Notes: generated by a model from the sequence alone, not told the origin. Shown: positions 44,332 through 53,476, counted from the first letter of the stretch. The stretch is DNA of 64,000 bases from Algoriphagus sediminis (GCF_030403435.1 NZ_JAUEPH010000004.1:434001-498000), one strand, 5' to 3'. Program-made: numbers and translations.

Positions 44332-45782
44332 TTGTAAGAAAAGGACTTTTTCATTCGAATCTCTGAATATTGGGCTTTGAGTTCACTTCCCATCATCATC
44401 CAGACGATTATCAGATAACTTGCAAGCATTAAGATCCCAGTTATCACAAAGTTCAAGTTGAGATAATGGAAAAGGAATTCTCCCATTGATATGGAAACCA
44501 ATAGAGATAGAAGGGTGACCTTCAAAGAATCCAGTAATTCGCCAAAAGAAATATCTACCAGCTTTTTCAAATAGATCTGCGCAATAATTACACTGGCTAT
44601 TTTATTGAATAAAATAGCATAAGCAGCCCCTACGATTCCATAATAGTAAACTCCAATGGAAATGGCCGGAAGAAATAAGAACAAAGCCTTAAACAGCTGG
44701 ATTAAAAATTCGAGTTTCGCCTTTCCCATCCCACGAATCAGAACAGTGTTACTATTCACCATCATGTGGAAAATAACAGAAATGGAAATGATTTGGAGTG
44801 GTTCCACCGTCTCGGACCATTTGGCCCCAAAGAAGTTAAAAATAATCGGTTGAGCCAGGACAAATAATATTCCCATCAATGGATTCACCACAAGACTGTT
44901 GTACTTAACTACATTAAGGTAGTATCGTTTCATCGAGCTTTTATCGTCCTGCGTTTTCCCATAAATGGGGTACATCACCTTATTCATGATAGACATGAGC
45001 TGACTTCTGAATGTATCAGTCAAAACGAAAGCAAGTGTATATGCACCCAGCGCACTTGCACTCAGCAACTTACCAATAAGCAAATAATCAACTTTGTTGA
45101 TGACATTATTGGCAAGGCCTGTACCCATGGTGTAAACACCAAAGCCAAAGATTTCTTTAAACGCCTTTTCTGACCATTGGAACTTTGGCAGCCAATAAGT
45201 AGCTCTGAAATAAAGCGGAACTGCGATTATAAATGTAGTCAGGGAGTTCAGTACCAGTGACCAAACCCCGGCACCCATCAGTGCTAAAACCAAAGCAAAA
45301 ACCCCAGATGTTACCGAGGAAACATTTTCAATAAATGCTATTTGCTTGAATTTTAGGCTTCGGTATAACTTTGCCTTATGAACCAGATTAATTGGTCCTG
45401 AAAGAATGCTTAAGGACAATACCGGAATGATTTGTGCCAAAATTGGCTCATCATAAAAGCTTGCAGCAAAAGGACTCACTACAAAAACCATTAATTGGAA
45501 GATTATCAGTGACCAAATAACTCCCGTCCAGAATGCTGTATTAAAATGAGCTTCTTTTAATTTGGTTTCCTTTTTCTGAATTAATGCTGCCCCAAAACCA
45601 AGGTCATTAAAAATCCCAACAAAGCTTGTAAAGACCACAGCCATTCCCACCAAGCCAAACTCCTCCGGAAAAAGAATCCTTGCAAGAACCAATTTAATGA
45701 TGAATGCGAAGGATTTATTTATCAGAACCTGAACTGAGTTCCAAAAAACTCCAGATAAAATATTTTTCTTTTGGCTGGTCAA
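44328..45782 (-). CDS. wzx: Wzx-type polysaccharide flippase, MOP superfamily (484 aa)
   Basis: About fourteen membrane helices. The N-terminal segment SGVFWNSVQVLINKSFAF and PEEFGLVGMAVVFTSFVGIFNDLGFGAALIQ (seen as ARILFPEEFGLVGMA and DLGFGAALI) are typical of the PST/LPS flippase family. It moves lipid-linked repeat units across the inner membrane. The start is TTG at 45782: upstream codons in frame reach a stop without an ATG. A 104-base gap with a hairpin separates it from ugd, the largest gap inside this block. Confidence 0.85.
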   Translation of the reverse strand: MTSQKKNILSGVFWNSVQVLINKSFAFIIKLVLARILFPEEFGLVGMAVVFTSFVGIFNDLGFGAALIQKKETKLKEAHFNTAFWTGVIWSLIIFQLMVFVVSPFAASFYDEPILAQIIPVLSLSILSGPINLVHKAKLYRSLKFKQIAFIENVSSVTSGVFALVLALMGAGVWSLVLNSLTTFIIAVPLYFRATYWLPKFQWSEKAFKEIFGFGVYTMGTGLANNVINKVDYLLIGKLLSASALGAYTLAFVLTDTFRSQLMSIMNKVMYPIYGKTQDDKSSMKRYYLNVVKYNSLVVNPLMGILFVLAQPIIFNFFGAKWSETVEPLQIISISVIFHMMVNSNTVLIRGMGKAKLEFLIQLFKALFLFLPAISIGVYYYGIVGAAYAILFNKIASVIIAQIYLKKLVDISFGELLDSLKVTLLSLLVSISMGEFLFHYLNLNFVITGILMLASYLIIVWMMMGSELKAQYSEIRMKKSFSYK

Positions 45783-45852
45783 GCTACTGCTGAGTTAAAG
45801 CTGAATATTGTACAAAATCCTAACCAAATTTCTATTTCAATATAAAAAATAA

Positions 45853-45876
45853 GGCACTCCCCAATTAGGGAGTACC
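45853..45876 (-). terminator. Hairpin terminator between ugd and wzx
   Basis: GGCACTCCC and GGGAGTACC pair over nine positions with one mismatch around a CAATTA loop. On the minus strand it is followed by TTATTTTTTATA. It begins 11 bases after the ugd stop codon, so it would end or attenuate the SLBB-ugd transcript before wzx and the rest of the locus. Confidence 0.65.
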
Positions 45877-45886
45877 TGGTTTCTAA

Positions 45887-47206
45887 TTATTTAGAACCAA
45901 TGCTATACACCTGATAACCTAGTGTCTTCAGGTATTTCTTATCATAAATATTTCTACCATCGAAGATAACTTTATTCTTCAAGAGTTTCCCCATTGCCTC
46001 CCAGCTAGGAATTCTGAATTCAGACCATTCCGTCACCAAAAGTAACGCATCTGCATCAACTAATGCATCATACGCGTCCTTGCAGTAAGTCACCTTATCG
46101 AATAAGTAGTGTTCTTTTGCCTCCTCCATAGCGACTGGATCATAAGCTTTTACTTTGGCACCAGCTTCCCTCAACTCATCTATAATTACTCCAGCTGGAG
46201 CTTCTCTCATATCATCTGTGTTTGGTTTAAAGCTCAAACCCCACATAGCAAAAGTCATCCCTGAAAGATCTTCTCCAAAATGAGCTTTGACCTTATTAGC
46301 CAGAACATGTTTCTGATCATCATTCACATCTTCTACCGATTGAAGAACACGTAGGTTGTACCCATATTCTCTTGCGGTTCTGATAATTGCCTTCACATCT
46401 TTAGGAAAACATGATCCTCCATACCCAACGCCTGGATAGATGAATTTATTTCCAATTCTTGGATCCGACCCTATACCTTTCCTTACCATATTTGCATCAG
46501 CACCTACTAATTCGCAGAGGTTAGCGATGTCATTCATGAATGAAATTTTAGTCGCCAGCATAGAATTAGCGGCGTATTTAGTCATTTCAGCAGAAGGGAT
46601 ATCCATGTAAATAATTCTATCTCCACTCAGCTGGAATGGCTTGTAAAGTCGTTTCATGATCTCTTCAGCACGCTCATCATCTACTCCTATGACGATTCTA
46701 TCTGGCTTCAAAAAATCATCAACTGCAGCACCTTCTTTTAAGAATTCAGGGTTTGATGCAACAGCAAAAGGCAAGTCAGAATTTCTTTTTTCAAGAGCCT
46801 TTTTAATAGTTGCACGAACTTTTTCACCAGTAGTAACTGGCACAGTACTTTTTGTGGCTACCACAATGTAATCACTCATTTTGGCCCCAATCTCATCAGC
46901 CACTGCCAAAACATACTGAAGGTCAGCAGACCCATCTTCTCCAGGAGGGGTTCCTACTGCAATAAAGGCAACAGAGGCTCCCTGAATAGCTTCACCTAAA
47001 TCTGTGCTGAAATGAAGCCTTCCGCTTTTATGATTTCTAACTACAATTTCCTCTAAACCAGGTTCATAAATCGGCATGATTCCCTTTTTCAGGTTATCAA
47101 TTTTCTTCTGGTCAATATCCACGCAGGTAACATCAATTCCCACGTCAGCAAAACATGCACCTGAAACCAGGCCTACATATCCAGTGCCTACTACTGCTAT
47201 TTTCAT
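45887..47206 (-). CDS. ugd: UDP-glucose 6-dehydrogenase
   Basis: Oxidises UDP-glucose to UDP-glucuronate. NAD site VGTGYVGLVSGACFADVG at residues 5-22. Catalytic region YPGVGYGGSCFPKDVKAI near 250-267 with the nucleophilic Cys, and the C-terminal domain starts FAMWGLSFKPNTDDMREAP. The KPNTDDMRE motif and the 439-aa length are diagnostic of the Ugd subgroup. It lies 22 bases after the SLBB exporter and before a hairpin terminator. It supplies the acidic sugar of the promoter-proximal block. Confidence 0.93.
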   Translation of the reverse strand: MKIAVVGTGYVGLVSGACFADVGIDVTCVDIDQKKIDNLKKGIMPIYEPGLEEIVVRNHKSGRLHFSTDLGEAIQGASVAFIAVGTPPGEDGSADLQYVLAVADEIGAKMSDYIVVATKSTVPVTTGEKVRATIKKALEKRNSDLPFAVASNPEFLKEGAAVDDFLKPDRIVIGVDDERAEEIMKRLYKPFQLSGDRIIYMDIPSAEMTKYAANSMLATKISFMNDIANLCELVGADANMVRKGIGSDPRIGNKFIYPGVGYGGSCFPKDVKAIIRTAREYGYNLRVLQSVEDVNDDQKHVLANKVKAHFGEDLSGMTFAMWGLSFKPNTDDMREAPAGVIIDELREAGAKVKAYDPVAMEEAKEHYLFDKVTYCKDAYDALVDADALLLVTEWSEFRIPSWEAMGKLLKNKVIFDGRNIYDKKYLKTLGYQVYSIGSK

Positions 47207-47228
47207 TAATTAAAAGTTGTTTAAAGTA

Positions 47229-49853
47229 TTATTGGATTAGTCTATCAACAAGTATTCCCAAGGTTGCCAGACTAGATGCCAAACCAATCCAGCCGGCTGC
47301 ACTTAACCTGTTCCTTTCGGGTTTTTGAGGTACAATGATCTCTGCACCAGGCTCAAGATTTGGATAAAATTTGAGCCCAAGGAAACTATGCGTGCGCTTG
47401 GCATCACCATTTGCATAAACTACATAGGTTTTTGACCGCCGTGCACTTTCAGTGAATCCACCTGCCCTGGAAATATATTTCTTCAAACCTTGATTCTTTA
47501 TAAACCTAGTACTGGTGGGGAGAAGCACCTCTCCTACCATTCTTACTGTTTGTAATTCTTTTGGAATCTGAATAATATCTCCCTCCATCAAAATCAAATC
47601 TTCTTCAGATCCGGGGTTTGCCATAATTCTTTCCAAATCTATACCCACAAAATCCTGCTCATTCATTCTCATCTTCACTAATGTAGAATCTGCGGAAAGA
47701 GAGTCTAATACAGATAAATTCTGGAAAAGTTGTTCCTGAGCCTGTTCCCTCTCACGAAGTATTTTTTCCATTTCCCGTTGAGTAAGTTTTCGGTCTACTC
47801 GGTCAAAAAGAATTGCTTCTGCCTCATTATTTTTCCTATTGTAATTAGGGTCCAAGCTTTTCTTTATCTCATTGAGCAATTGCTCTTTTCGTTCTTCCTC
47901 AGTTTGATCCTTAAAGTATATCGTTCTCCGGATAAGACTAGCGCCTTTCGGATAGGCATATTGATTCAGACCACCAGCTCGTTTAATCACATCAGAAATT
48001 CGCTCATCCCCACTGGAAATAGCAAAATCTCCTGGATAGACCACTTCACCACGGATAGTGATTAGCTGCTCTCTCTCAAACCCCGGGCTTCTTCGAATAA
48101 ACACATGATCAAACGGTTGAAGAGGAAAATTCTTTTCAGCCTCCGTAAGACTCAAGTCTGGGTCAATGGTCAAAGTTTCAATCTCTGCAATCTTTCCAGA
48201 GCTAGCATCTCTTACCCTTCTGGCAATTTCTATTGAGGAGTTTGAAGCAGATTCTAGCATACCGCCTGATCGCAAAATAAGGTCACCAACGGTCATTTGT
48301 GAAGCATATGGATAGGTCCCTGGATAGTTCACCTCTCCTGACACTTTCACATAATATTCCTCTTGGATATCATAGCGACTTGGGATAAAAAGTAAATCCT
48401 CATTCTTCAATTTCACATCCTCTACGCTTCCAGATAGAATACCTGCCAGATCCAAAGATTCCGCAGCCAAAGTCAAATCTTCACTCGTCCTGTACAAGGT
48501 GGCCCTATTTGTAAAAGCTTCAGGTCTTAAACCTTCTGCTTTGTTAATCAAACCCATTACAGTTAACTCTCCCCCCTCTAATGAATATTCTCCAGGTCGA
48601 TTAACGGACCCTGATATTTGGACCCGATTCGAAAAACGGTCTAATGCTTCACCAATAAGTATTTCGTCACCATCCAAGAGAATAAACTGATCAAATTCTT
48701 CAGAAGGTACATCTACAACCTTCCGTTCATTATTCTCTATTCTTCTGATCGTCACCCTATCCTTGTACGCTAGGCTTGTGAAACCTCCAGTGTAGATATA
48801 GAGGTCCTCGAGTTTCTCACCAGGTCTAACTTCAAAAAAGCCTTCTCGCCTCACTGGGCCAATTATTTCTACTCTGGCTTCCACAGGTGGCACAATGATT
48901 ACATCATTATCCTGGAGATTAATATTAGCAGATTGATCCCCTTTCGAAAGGAATTCATAAATGTCTACTGTAGTTACCAGTTTGGAATCTCTGTAAACCT
49001 GTATTTTACGGAAAGCTCCATTCTCATTGGGTCCTCCTGCTGCATAAAGACCATTAAATACGGTTGCAAAAGAAGGCAAGGTGTAGGTTCCTGGCCTTGT
49101 CAATTCACCCACCATTGAAACTTTGATGGATCTTATATTCCCTAACCGAATATCTAAGAAAGCTGATGGGTTTGAACCATTAAGTCCAGAATAAATTCTT
49201 CCAAGTTGCGATTTCAATCTTGCTTCAGCTGCTGCCACTGTGGAACCTCCCAGTTGGATAGGGCCAAGATTTGGTACAAAAATTTTCCCTTCAGGGTTTA
49301 CAATCAAATCAAAGGCTGCCTGAGAAGTACCATAAATATCGATGAGTAACTGATCGCCCGATCCAATTACATAAGAGCTCGGGGTAGGAAGGTTAAGGCT
49401 GGGACTAAAATCCAGATTTTGATTATGGAAGAGTTTGAACCCAAATATCTTTTTCTGAAATGGAGTCAGATCATAATAGGGATCACTTCTCCTAAGTGAA
49501 TCAAAGAGTAAATCCTGCTCCTCCCCCTCGAGAGATCTTCCTTGAAATGAATTCGACAATTCTCCCTGTGGAGATGTGCTCGAAAGTAAATCCGTAATCC
49601 GAGTTCTAAGCTTAGAGGCTTCCAGCGAGCTCATCCCTCTTTCCCTAGCCAAAACATCGATTCGGTCAGGAGAAATTCCTTCTGCCTGAGCCCTACTTAT
49701 CAATTGCTCTATCTGAGCATCAGATAAGTTATCAACCTTTAAGTTTTGGATATCGCTTAAGCTCTGAGCAGATGCCACATGTACAATCAGGACCAAAATA
49801 GAGACTAATAGAACTCTAAAAATTGGTGCTTTAGGAAATACGAATTTTCTCAA
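47229..49853 (-). CDS. Polysaccharide export outer-membrane protein with six SLBB domains (about 874 aa)
   Basis: The frame is open to an ATG at 49961, but the first 36 residues are unlike a signal peptide. The TTG at 49853 gives a perfect one (RKFVFPKAPIFRVLLVSILVLIVHVASAQ in essence), so I choose it. Next come a helical region (~30-110), a Poly_export domain (SYVIGSGDQLLIDIYGTSQ, then KIFVPNLGPIQLGG) and six SLBB units, each with a G-x-V-x-x-P-G-like turn (GELTRPGTY, GPVRREGFF, GSVNRPGEY, GEVNYPGTY, GEVVYPGDF, GEVLLPTST). A charged coiled coil (EEERKEQLLNEI) lies between units five and six. The C-terminal helix GWIGLASSLATLGILVDRLI probably crosses the outer membrane. Confidence 0.85.
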   Translation of the reverse strand: MRKFVFPKAPIFRVLLVSILVLIVHVASAQSLSDIQNLKVDNLSDAQIEQLISRAQAEGISPDRIDVLARERGMSSLEASKLRTRITDLLSSTSPQGELSNSFQGRSLEGEEQDLLFDSLRRSDPYYDLTPFQKKIFGFKLFHNQNLDFSPSLNLPTPSSYVIGSGDQLLIDIYGTSQAAFDLIVNPEGKIFVPNLGPIQLGGSTVAAAEARLKSQLGRIYSGLNGSNPSAFLDIRLGNIRSIKVSMVGELTRPGTYTLPSFATVFNGLYAAGGPNENGAFRKIQVYRDSKLVTTVDIYEFLSKGDQSANINLQDNDVIIVPPVEARVEIIGPVRREGFFEVRPGEKLEDLYIYTGGFTSLAYKDRVTIRRIENNERKVVDVPSEEFDQFILLDGDEILIGEALDRFSNRVQISGSVNRPGEYSLEGGELTVMGLINKAEGLRPEAFTNRATLYRTSEDLTLAAESLDLAGILSGSVEDVKLKNEDLLFIPSRYDIQEEYYVKVSGEVNYPGTYPYASQMTVGDLILRSGGMLESASNSSIEIARRVRDASSGKIAEIETLTIDPDLSLTEAEKNFPLQPFDHVFIRRSPGFEREQLITIRGEVVYPGDFAISSGDERISDVIKRAGGLNQYAYPKGASLIRRTIYFKDQTEEERKEQLLNEIKKSLDPNYNRKNNEAEAILFDRVDRKLTQREMEKILREREQAQEQLFQNLSVLDSLSADSTLVKMRMNEQDFVGIDLERIMANPGSEEDLILMEGDIIQIPKELQTVRMVGEVLLPTSTRFIKNQGLKKYISRAGGFTESARRSKTYVVYANGDAKRTHSFLGLKFYPNLEPGAEIIVPQKPERNRLSAAGWIGLASSLATLGILVDRLIQ

Positions 49854-49990
49854 AATAATAATCTTGTTTCGATCAAAAACAGCGCTAAGTTGCAATTTTA
49901 ATCCGAAAATAAATAGGCTCTTCCACAGCTTCGCCCTTTCAGTCACAATATGACCTAGCATTTTAGTGTCGAGTTCCTCTAAAGGAGACC

Positions 49991-50497
49991 CTATTTTTCG
50001 AAAAGGACCAGACCCCGATCCTTTACTCTTTTGTTCACCAATTCAAATTTCACCTTCCTGTCAATCATCTTCTGAAGTCTTGTGGATAGGTATTTGATAT
50101 AGCGATCATTTAGTTGATCACCACATACGCAGACATCAATCTGACCTGTGTCCTTTCCTTCAGCAATATCTCCAGTTAGAACCACCTGATCTACGTCTCC
50201 CATCCTTGATAAAATCTGCTCAAGCAGATCATCAAGACCGAGATATTTCCGGATGATGTCCTGAATGCTGTGAAAGAAAGGATGGGCTATATTTGCCTGG
50301 TAAGTGACCTTATTTTTATCATTTTGACGGACCAAAATTCCTGCTCCTGTCAAATGATTTAGCTCTTTCCGTATGGAGTTAGTGGATTCACCAAATTCAT
50401 CAGCTAAGCCACGCAAATGACTCTGATTATTTGAGTTAACAAAAAACTTTACTAATAACCTCAATCTGGTTTTTGAGGTGATTAAGGAATCCAGCAT
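49991..50497 (-). CDS. Winged-helix regulator with a degenerate nucleotidyltransferase-like domain (168 aa)
   Basis: Residues ~1-75 are a winged helix-turn-helix of MarR/ArsR type: KTRLRLLVKFFVNSNNQSHLRGLA, then GESTNSIRKELNHLTGAGILV as recognition helix and wing. Residues ~100-168 resemble the minimal nucleotidyltransferase fold: VVLTGDIAEG...QIDVCVCG stands for the usual GS...DxD, with Ser replaced by Asp and the first Asp by Gln, so it is likely a ligand- or signal-sensing remnant. It is the first gene of the locus. ATG 50497 is chosen over GTG 50506, because GAGGAG lies eight bases upstream of the ATG. It probably controls the polysaccharide genes. Confidence 0.75.
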   Translation of the reverse strand: MLDSLITSKTRLRLLVKFFVNSNNQSHLRGLADEFGESTNSIRKELNHLTGAGILVRQNDKNKVTYQANIAHPFFHSIQDIIRKYLGLDDLLEQILSRMGDVDQVVLTGDIAEGKDTGQIDVCVCGDQLNDRYIKYLSTRLQKMIDRKVKFELVNKRVKDRGLVLFEK

Positions 50498-50521
50498 AAA
50501 AATCACTCCTCAAGTGAGTAA

Positions 50522-50551
50522 CAAAGGTACTCAATCATGGAAAATACAAAA
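50522..50551 (-). promoter_or_regulatory. Bacteroidota-type promoter of the polysaccharide locus
   Basis: On the minus strand TTTTG (50551-50547), a 17-base spacer, then TACCTTTG (50529-50522), an exact match to the TTG/TAnnTTTG consensus of the group. It lies about 25 bases before the regulator ATG at 50497. The same spacing occurs at 53394-53423. Confidence 0.75.
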
Positions 50552-50579
50552 CTATTTAATCGAAAAATTTAAGCTAGGG

Positions 50580-50951
50580 TCAACCCCGATAAATATTATC
50601 AGGAGCCGGGGTAAATACTTTCCTGAAAGCTGATCCAGTCCATGCGCTCAATCCCCCAATAATGAAGCCTAAAACTCCTGTAATAGCCACCAGTGTCATT
50701 CCTGACCCCACTCCTATTAACTCAGCCATCTTTTGAGGCAAGTCACTCCCGCTATAAATACTGAGGTAAAAGCTTTGTCCTACCCACACCAAACCCATAC
50801 CTAGTGCACCAGCTAGAAAAGATACAAATGCTGGTAATCCTATAAAAGCCGAAACTATTGCAATGAAAATCATAACCACCCAGAATGGAAAGAAAGGATT
50901 AATGATTCCAACAACTAGAATAACAAGAAAGGTTAGTCCAATAAATTTCAT
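50580..50951 (-). CDS. Small integral membrane protein of unknown function (123 aa)
   Basis: Four hydrophobic segments are visible: residues ~4-22, ~24-45, ~47-66 and ~85-110. Short polar loops separate them, and a polar tail (APDNIYRG) ends it. No catalytic motif or known family is evident. Its start lies five bases after the stop of the penicillin-acylase gene, so the two are co-transcribed from the promoter at 53394-53423. Confidence 0.72.
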   Translation of the reverse strand: MKFIGLTFLVILVVGIINPFFPFWVVMIFIAIVSAFIGLPAFVSFLAGALGMGLVWVGQSFYLSIYSGSDLPQKMAELIGVGSGMTLVAITGVLGFIIGGLSAWTGSAFRKVFTPAPDNIYRG

Positions 50952-50956
50952 AGTGA

Positions 50957-53368
50957 TCAGTTAAATGTGGTAGTAAAAAGAGCGCCCTGAGTATCATCAA
51001 GGCTTCTAAGTGAAAAATCTATATACTCGCCTTTAGACCAGCGGCTTATCATATTCGAATAAAAGCGACTTCCTGGATTTCCAGACTGTCCCCCAGGATA
51101 AATTCCATAAGCATTTGGTGTTTCCCCGAGTTCTACAACCATTCGCCAAGAAGCTCCATGTCTTTCGCTGGTCGCATTAAGAATCCCTCGACCACCTCCT
51201 GTGTATATATTGGTTACCGAGAAAGATTCAAACTGAGGCACCAAGTGGCGAACGCTCGTTCTTTTATAGTTGGCCCAGGAATAATCCCCCTCTTCACTTT
51301 CCCATTCTGACATGGTTTCAACAAGTTCTGCAAAACCTGCATTGACATGGGTTGCCGCCGTTTCAGTTTCAGAAGTATTCTTATGATCAAAAATTTCTCC
51401 CTGCGGTTCATTTTTTAACAACTCAACCATTTGGTAATTATTCGGTGTGGTTACCAATGCCTCCCATTCGTACCACTCCTTCCAAATTTGATCATCGATT
51501 TTATCCCACCAGATATAGAATAAGGTTGGCGCTTTTTGATTTGGATCTGCGTAGAAATCCCAGGATTTGAGTTCCTGAAGATATTTCTTAGCCACATCCG
51601 AATTAAATTTCTCCTCGTCGAGTAAATCTAAGATCACGGGTAAAGCTTCTGCAGCGTGTAAATAATAATCGTCGAACTGTAAGGCTTTCATATCATCAAC
51701 CGTGATATCATCCATTCTTCGAAGTTCGTTATTAAGCCTACGGTTTCGGTAATGCTCATAACTTCTGTCCCAGACAAAATACGGGTATGAAGGGTCCACC
51801 GGATGTTGATTTGCCGAAGAAACAAATCCTCTTTCAGGATTCAGTGTACTCGCATTTTGATCAAATGGAATGTAAGCCTGCCAATCCATCAAAGGATCTG
51901 CACCATCCATGAAAAACCTTCCCTGTCCTTCCCATTTTACAGGAAATTTGCCCTGAATTCGCATGGCGATATCACCATCCTTAGCGGCGAAAACGAAATT
52001 CTGGGGAGGGGCTATATAATTATCTAAGGCATCGTTGTAATCATCGTGATTCTTAGCTTTGTTCATCAGAATGAAGGTCTTAACTTCTTGTGACTCTTCG
52101 TGTGCGGTCCATTTCAAGGAAAAGTTCACATCCTGTCTATCTGATCTAAAGGATTTATCATAAACTACCGGACCATAATGGGTATATACTACAGTATCAA
52201 TGAATGCATCTTCACCTTTAACTTTTATTTCTTCAATTCTGAATTCGGTATCCCTCCACTCATCGCCATATTTATACTGGGTTCTACTTTCATCTTTGAA
52301 GGTGATTTTGTACCAATCTCTCGCATCCTTGGTCGCATTAGTTACACCCCAAGCGATGTTTTCATTAAATCCTGAAATAACCCCGATTGCCCCAGGTAAA
52401 GTAGCTCCTTTAACGCTGTGATTTGGAGTGGTTAATTGCATGGAATACCAGATCGATGGAAGATTCAGACTTAAGTGAGGATCATTGGCGAGAATAGGCC
52501 GACCACTTTTAGTTTTGGATCCAGAAACGGCCCAGTTGTTCGACCCTATTCCTGGTTCTGGTTGTGGAAGGGGGTCCATAACCAAAAGATCATTAGGATA
52601 AACCGTAGTATCAGGACTTTGAACTTGAATGGGGTCAAAATCCCAAATCCTTTCAGCCTCAATTACTGGATCATTGTCTTTTGGAAAATAAGGAAAAAGC
52701 TTATTAACCATCTCTTCCCCTAAAATCTTACGTAGATTAGAAAACTGAAGGTCTGAATCCCCCATCAGCATATCGGCCATATATTTTAAAAGCAATGCTG
52801 ATTTATATGGAGTCCAATGTTCTGGTCGATAATTGAGGATTTTATATTCAACAGGAAGTGTGGCATCTGTCAATCCATCAATATACTGATTCACTCCATC
52901 AGAGAAAGCTTCAAGTATCGCTTCAATTTCCGGTTCGGAACTCATTCCCGCCAGACCCTTCTCTGCACCAAAAGCAAGACCTTTTCGCCTATTCATTCGA
53001 TCAAGCTCAATGGCGGCAGGCCCTACTATTTCTGAGATTCTACCAGCAGCCGCATGAGTTTGAAACTCCATCTGCCAAAGCCTATGTTGGGCTGTGATGT
53101 ATCCTTGAGCTCTATAAAGGTCCAATTCATTCTCAGCAAAAACGTGAGGAATCAGGTCTTCATCATAGATTACCTTTACAGGAGCTGATAAATTATCTAG
53201 GTCTATTTCCTTTTCAGCGATTTGGTCTTCGCTAAGGGTATTTTGCCAAAAACCATGATTTGGATCCAGGAGTCCAGCCAAAGGAGGAACAGAATCTATG
53301 GGCCGGGAAATCAAAAATGCCAAACCCACCGAAAGGATGAGCGAGACAATCAAAGAGAGGTACTTCAT
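50957..53368 (-). CDS. Penicillin-acylase-family Ntn hydrolase (803 aa)
   Basis: A secreted or membrane-anchored Ntn hydrolase: an N-terminal hydrophobic signal (LSLIVSLILSVGLAFLI) is followed by the alpha-chain region (~60-210) with DLIPHVFAENELDLYRAQGY, then a linker, and the autoprocessing site GSNNWAV with Ser-276 as the first residue of the beta chain and nucleophile. The beta chain has DPHLSLNLPSIWY, an NEN motif near GFNENIAWGVTN, and the late SANQHPVDPSYPY. The family cleaves N-acyl groups: penicillins, acyl-homoserine lactones or related amides. Related proteins act as quorum quenchers, but the substrate is unknown here. Confidence 0.87.
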   Translation of the reverse strand: MKYLSLIVSLILSVGLAFLISRPIDSVPPLAGLLDPNHGFWQNTLSEDQIAEKEIDLDNLSAPVKVIYDEDLIPHVFAENELDLYRAQGYITAQHRLWQMEFQTHAAAGRISEIVGPAAIELDRMNRRKGLAFGAEKGLAGMSSEPEIEAILEAFSDGVNQYIDGLTDATLPVEYKILNYRPEHWTPYKSALLLKYMADMLMGDSDLQFSNLRKILGEEMVNKLFPYFPKDNDPVIEAERIWDFDPIQVQSPDTTVYPNDLLVMDPLPQPEPGIGSNNWAVSGSKTKSGRPILANDPHLSLNLPSIWYSMQLTTPNHSVKGATLPGAIGVISGFNENIAWGVTNATKDARDWYKITFKDESRTQYKYGDEWRDTEFRIEEIKVKGEDAFIDTVVYTHYGPVVYDKSFRSDRQDVNFSLKWTAHEESQEVKTFILMNKAKNHDDYNDALDNYIAPPQNFVFAAKDGDIAMRIQGKFPVKWEGQGRFFMDGADPLMDWQAYIPFDQNASTLNPERGFVSSANQHPVDPSYPYFVWDRSYEHYRNRRLNNELRRMDDITVDDMKALQFDDYYLHAAEALPVILDLLDEEKFNSDVAKKYLQELKSWDFYADPNQKAPTLFYIWWDKIDDQIWKEWYEWEALVTTPNNYQMVELLKNEPQGEIFDHKNTSETETAATHVNAGFAELVETMSEWESEEGDYSWANYKRTSVRHLVPQFESFSVTNIYTGGGRGILNATSERHGASWRMVVELGETPNAYGIYPGGQSGNPGSRFYSNMISRWSKGEYIDFSLRSLDDTQGALFTTTFN

Positions 53369-53393
53369 TAATGTTGTTTTGGAGTATTTCAGA

Positions 53394-53423
53394 CAAAAAT
53401 ACTGAATAGATTCAATCTCAAAA
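53394..53423 (-). promoter_or_regulatory. Bacteroidota-type promoter of the penicillin-acylase gene
   Basis: Minus strand TTTTG (53423-53419), a 17-base spacer and TATTTTTG (53401-53394). It lies 26 bases before the ATG at 53368. Confidence 0.72.
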
Positions 53424-53458
53424 CCCTACCCTCTGCTTTTTTGATTTTTAACGAAAAA

Positions 53459-53476
53459 CGCCTCTAAAAAGAGGCG
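53459..53476 (-). terminator. Hairpin terminator of the DUF2911 gene
   Basis: CGCCTCT and AGAGGCG form a perfect 7-bp stem with an AAAA loop, followed on the minus strand by TTTTTCGTTA. It begins six bases past the stop at 53482. Confidence 0.75.

Noticed and set aside
47229..49961. ATG at 49961 as start of the SLBB exporter.
   Set aside because: The 36 extra residues break up an otherwise ideal signal peptide that begins at the TTG at 49853. N-terminal data would decide.
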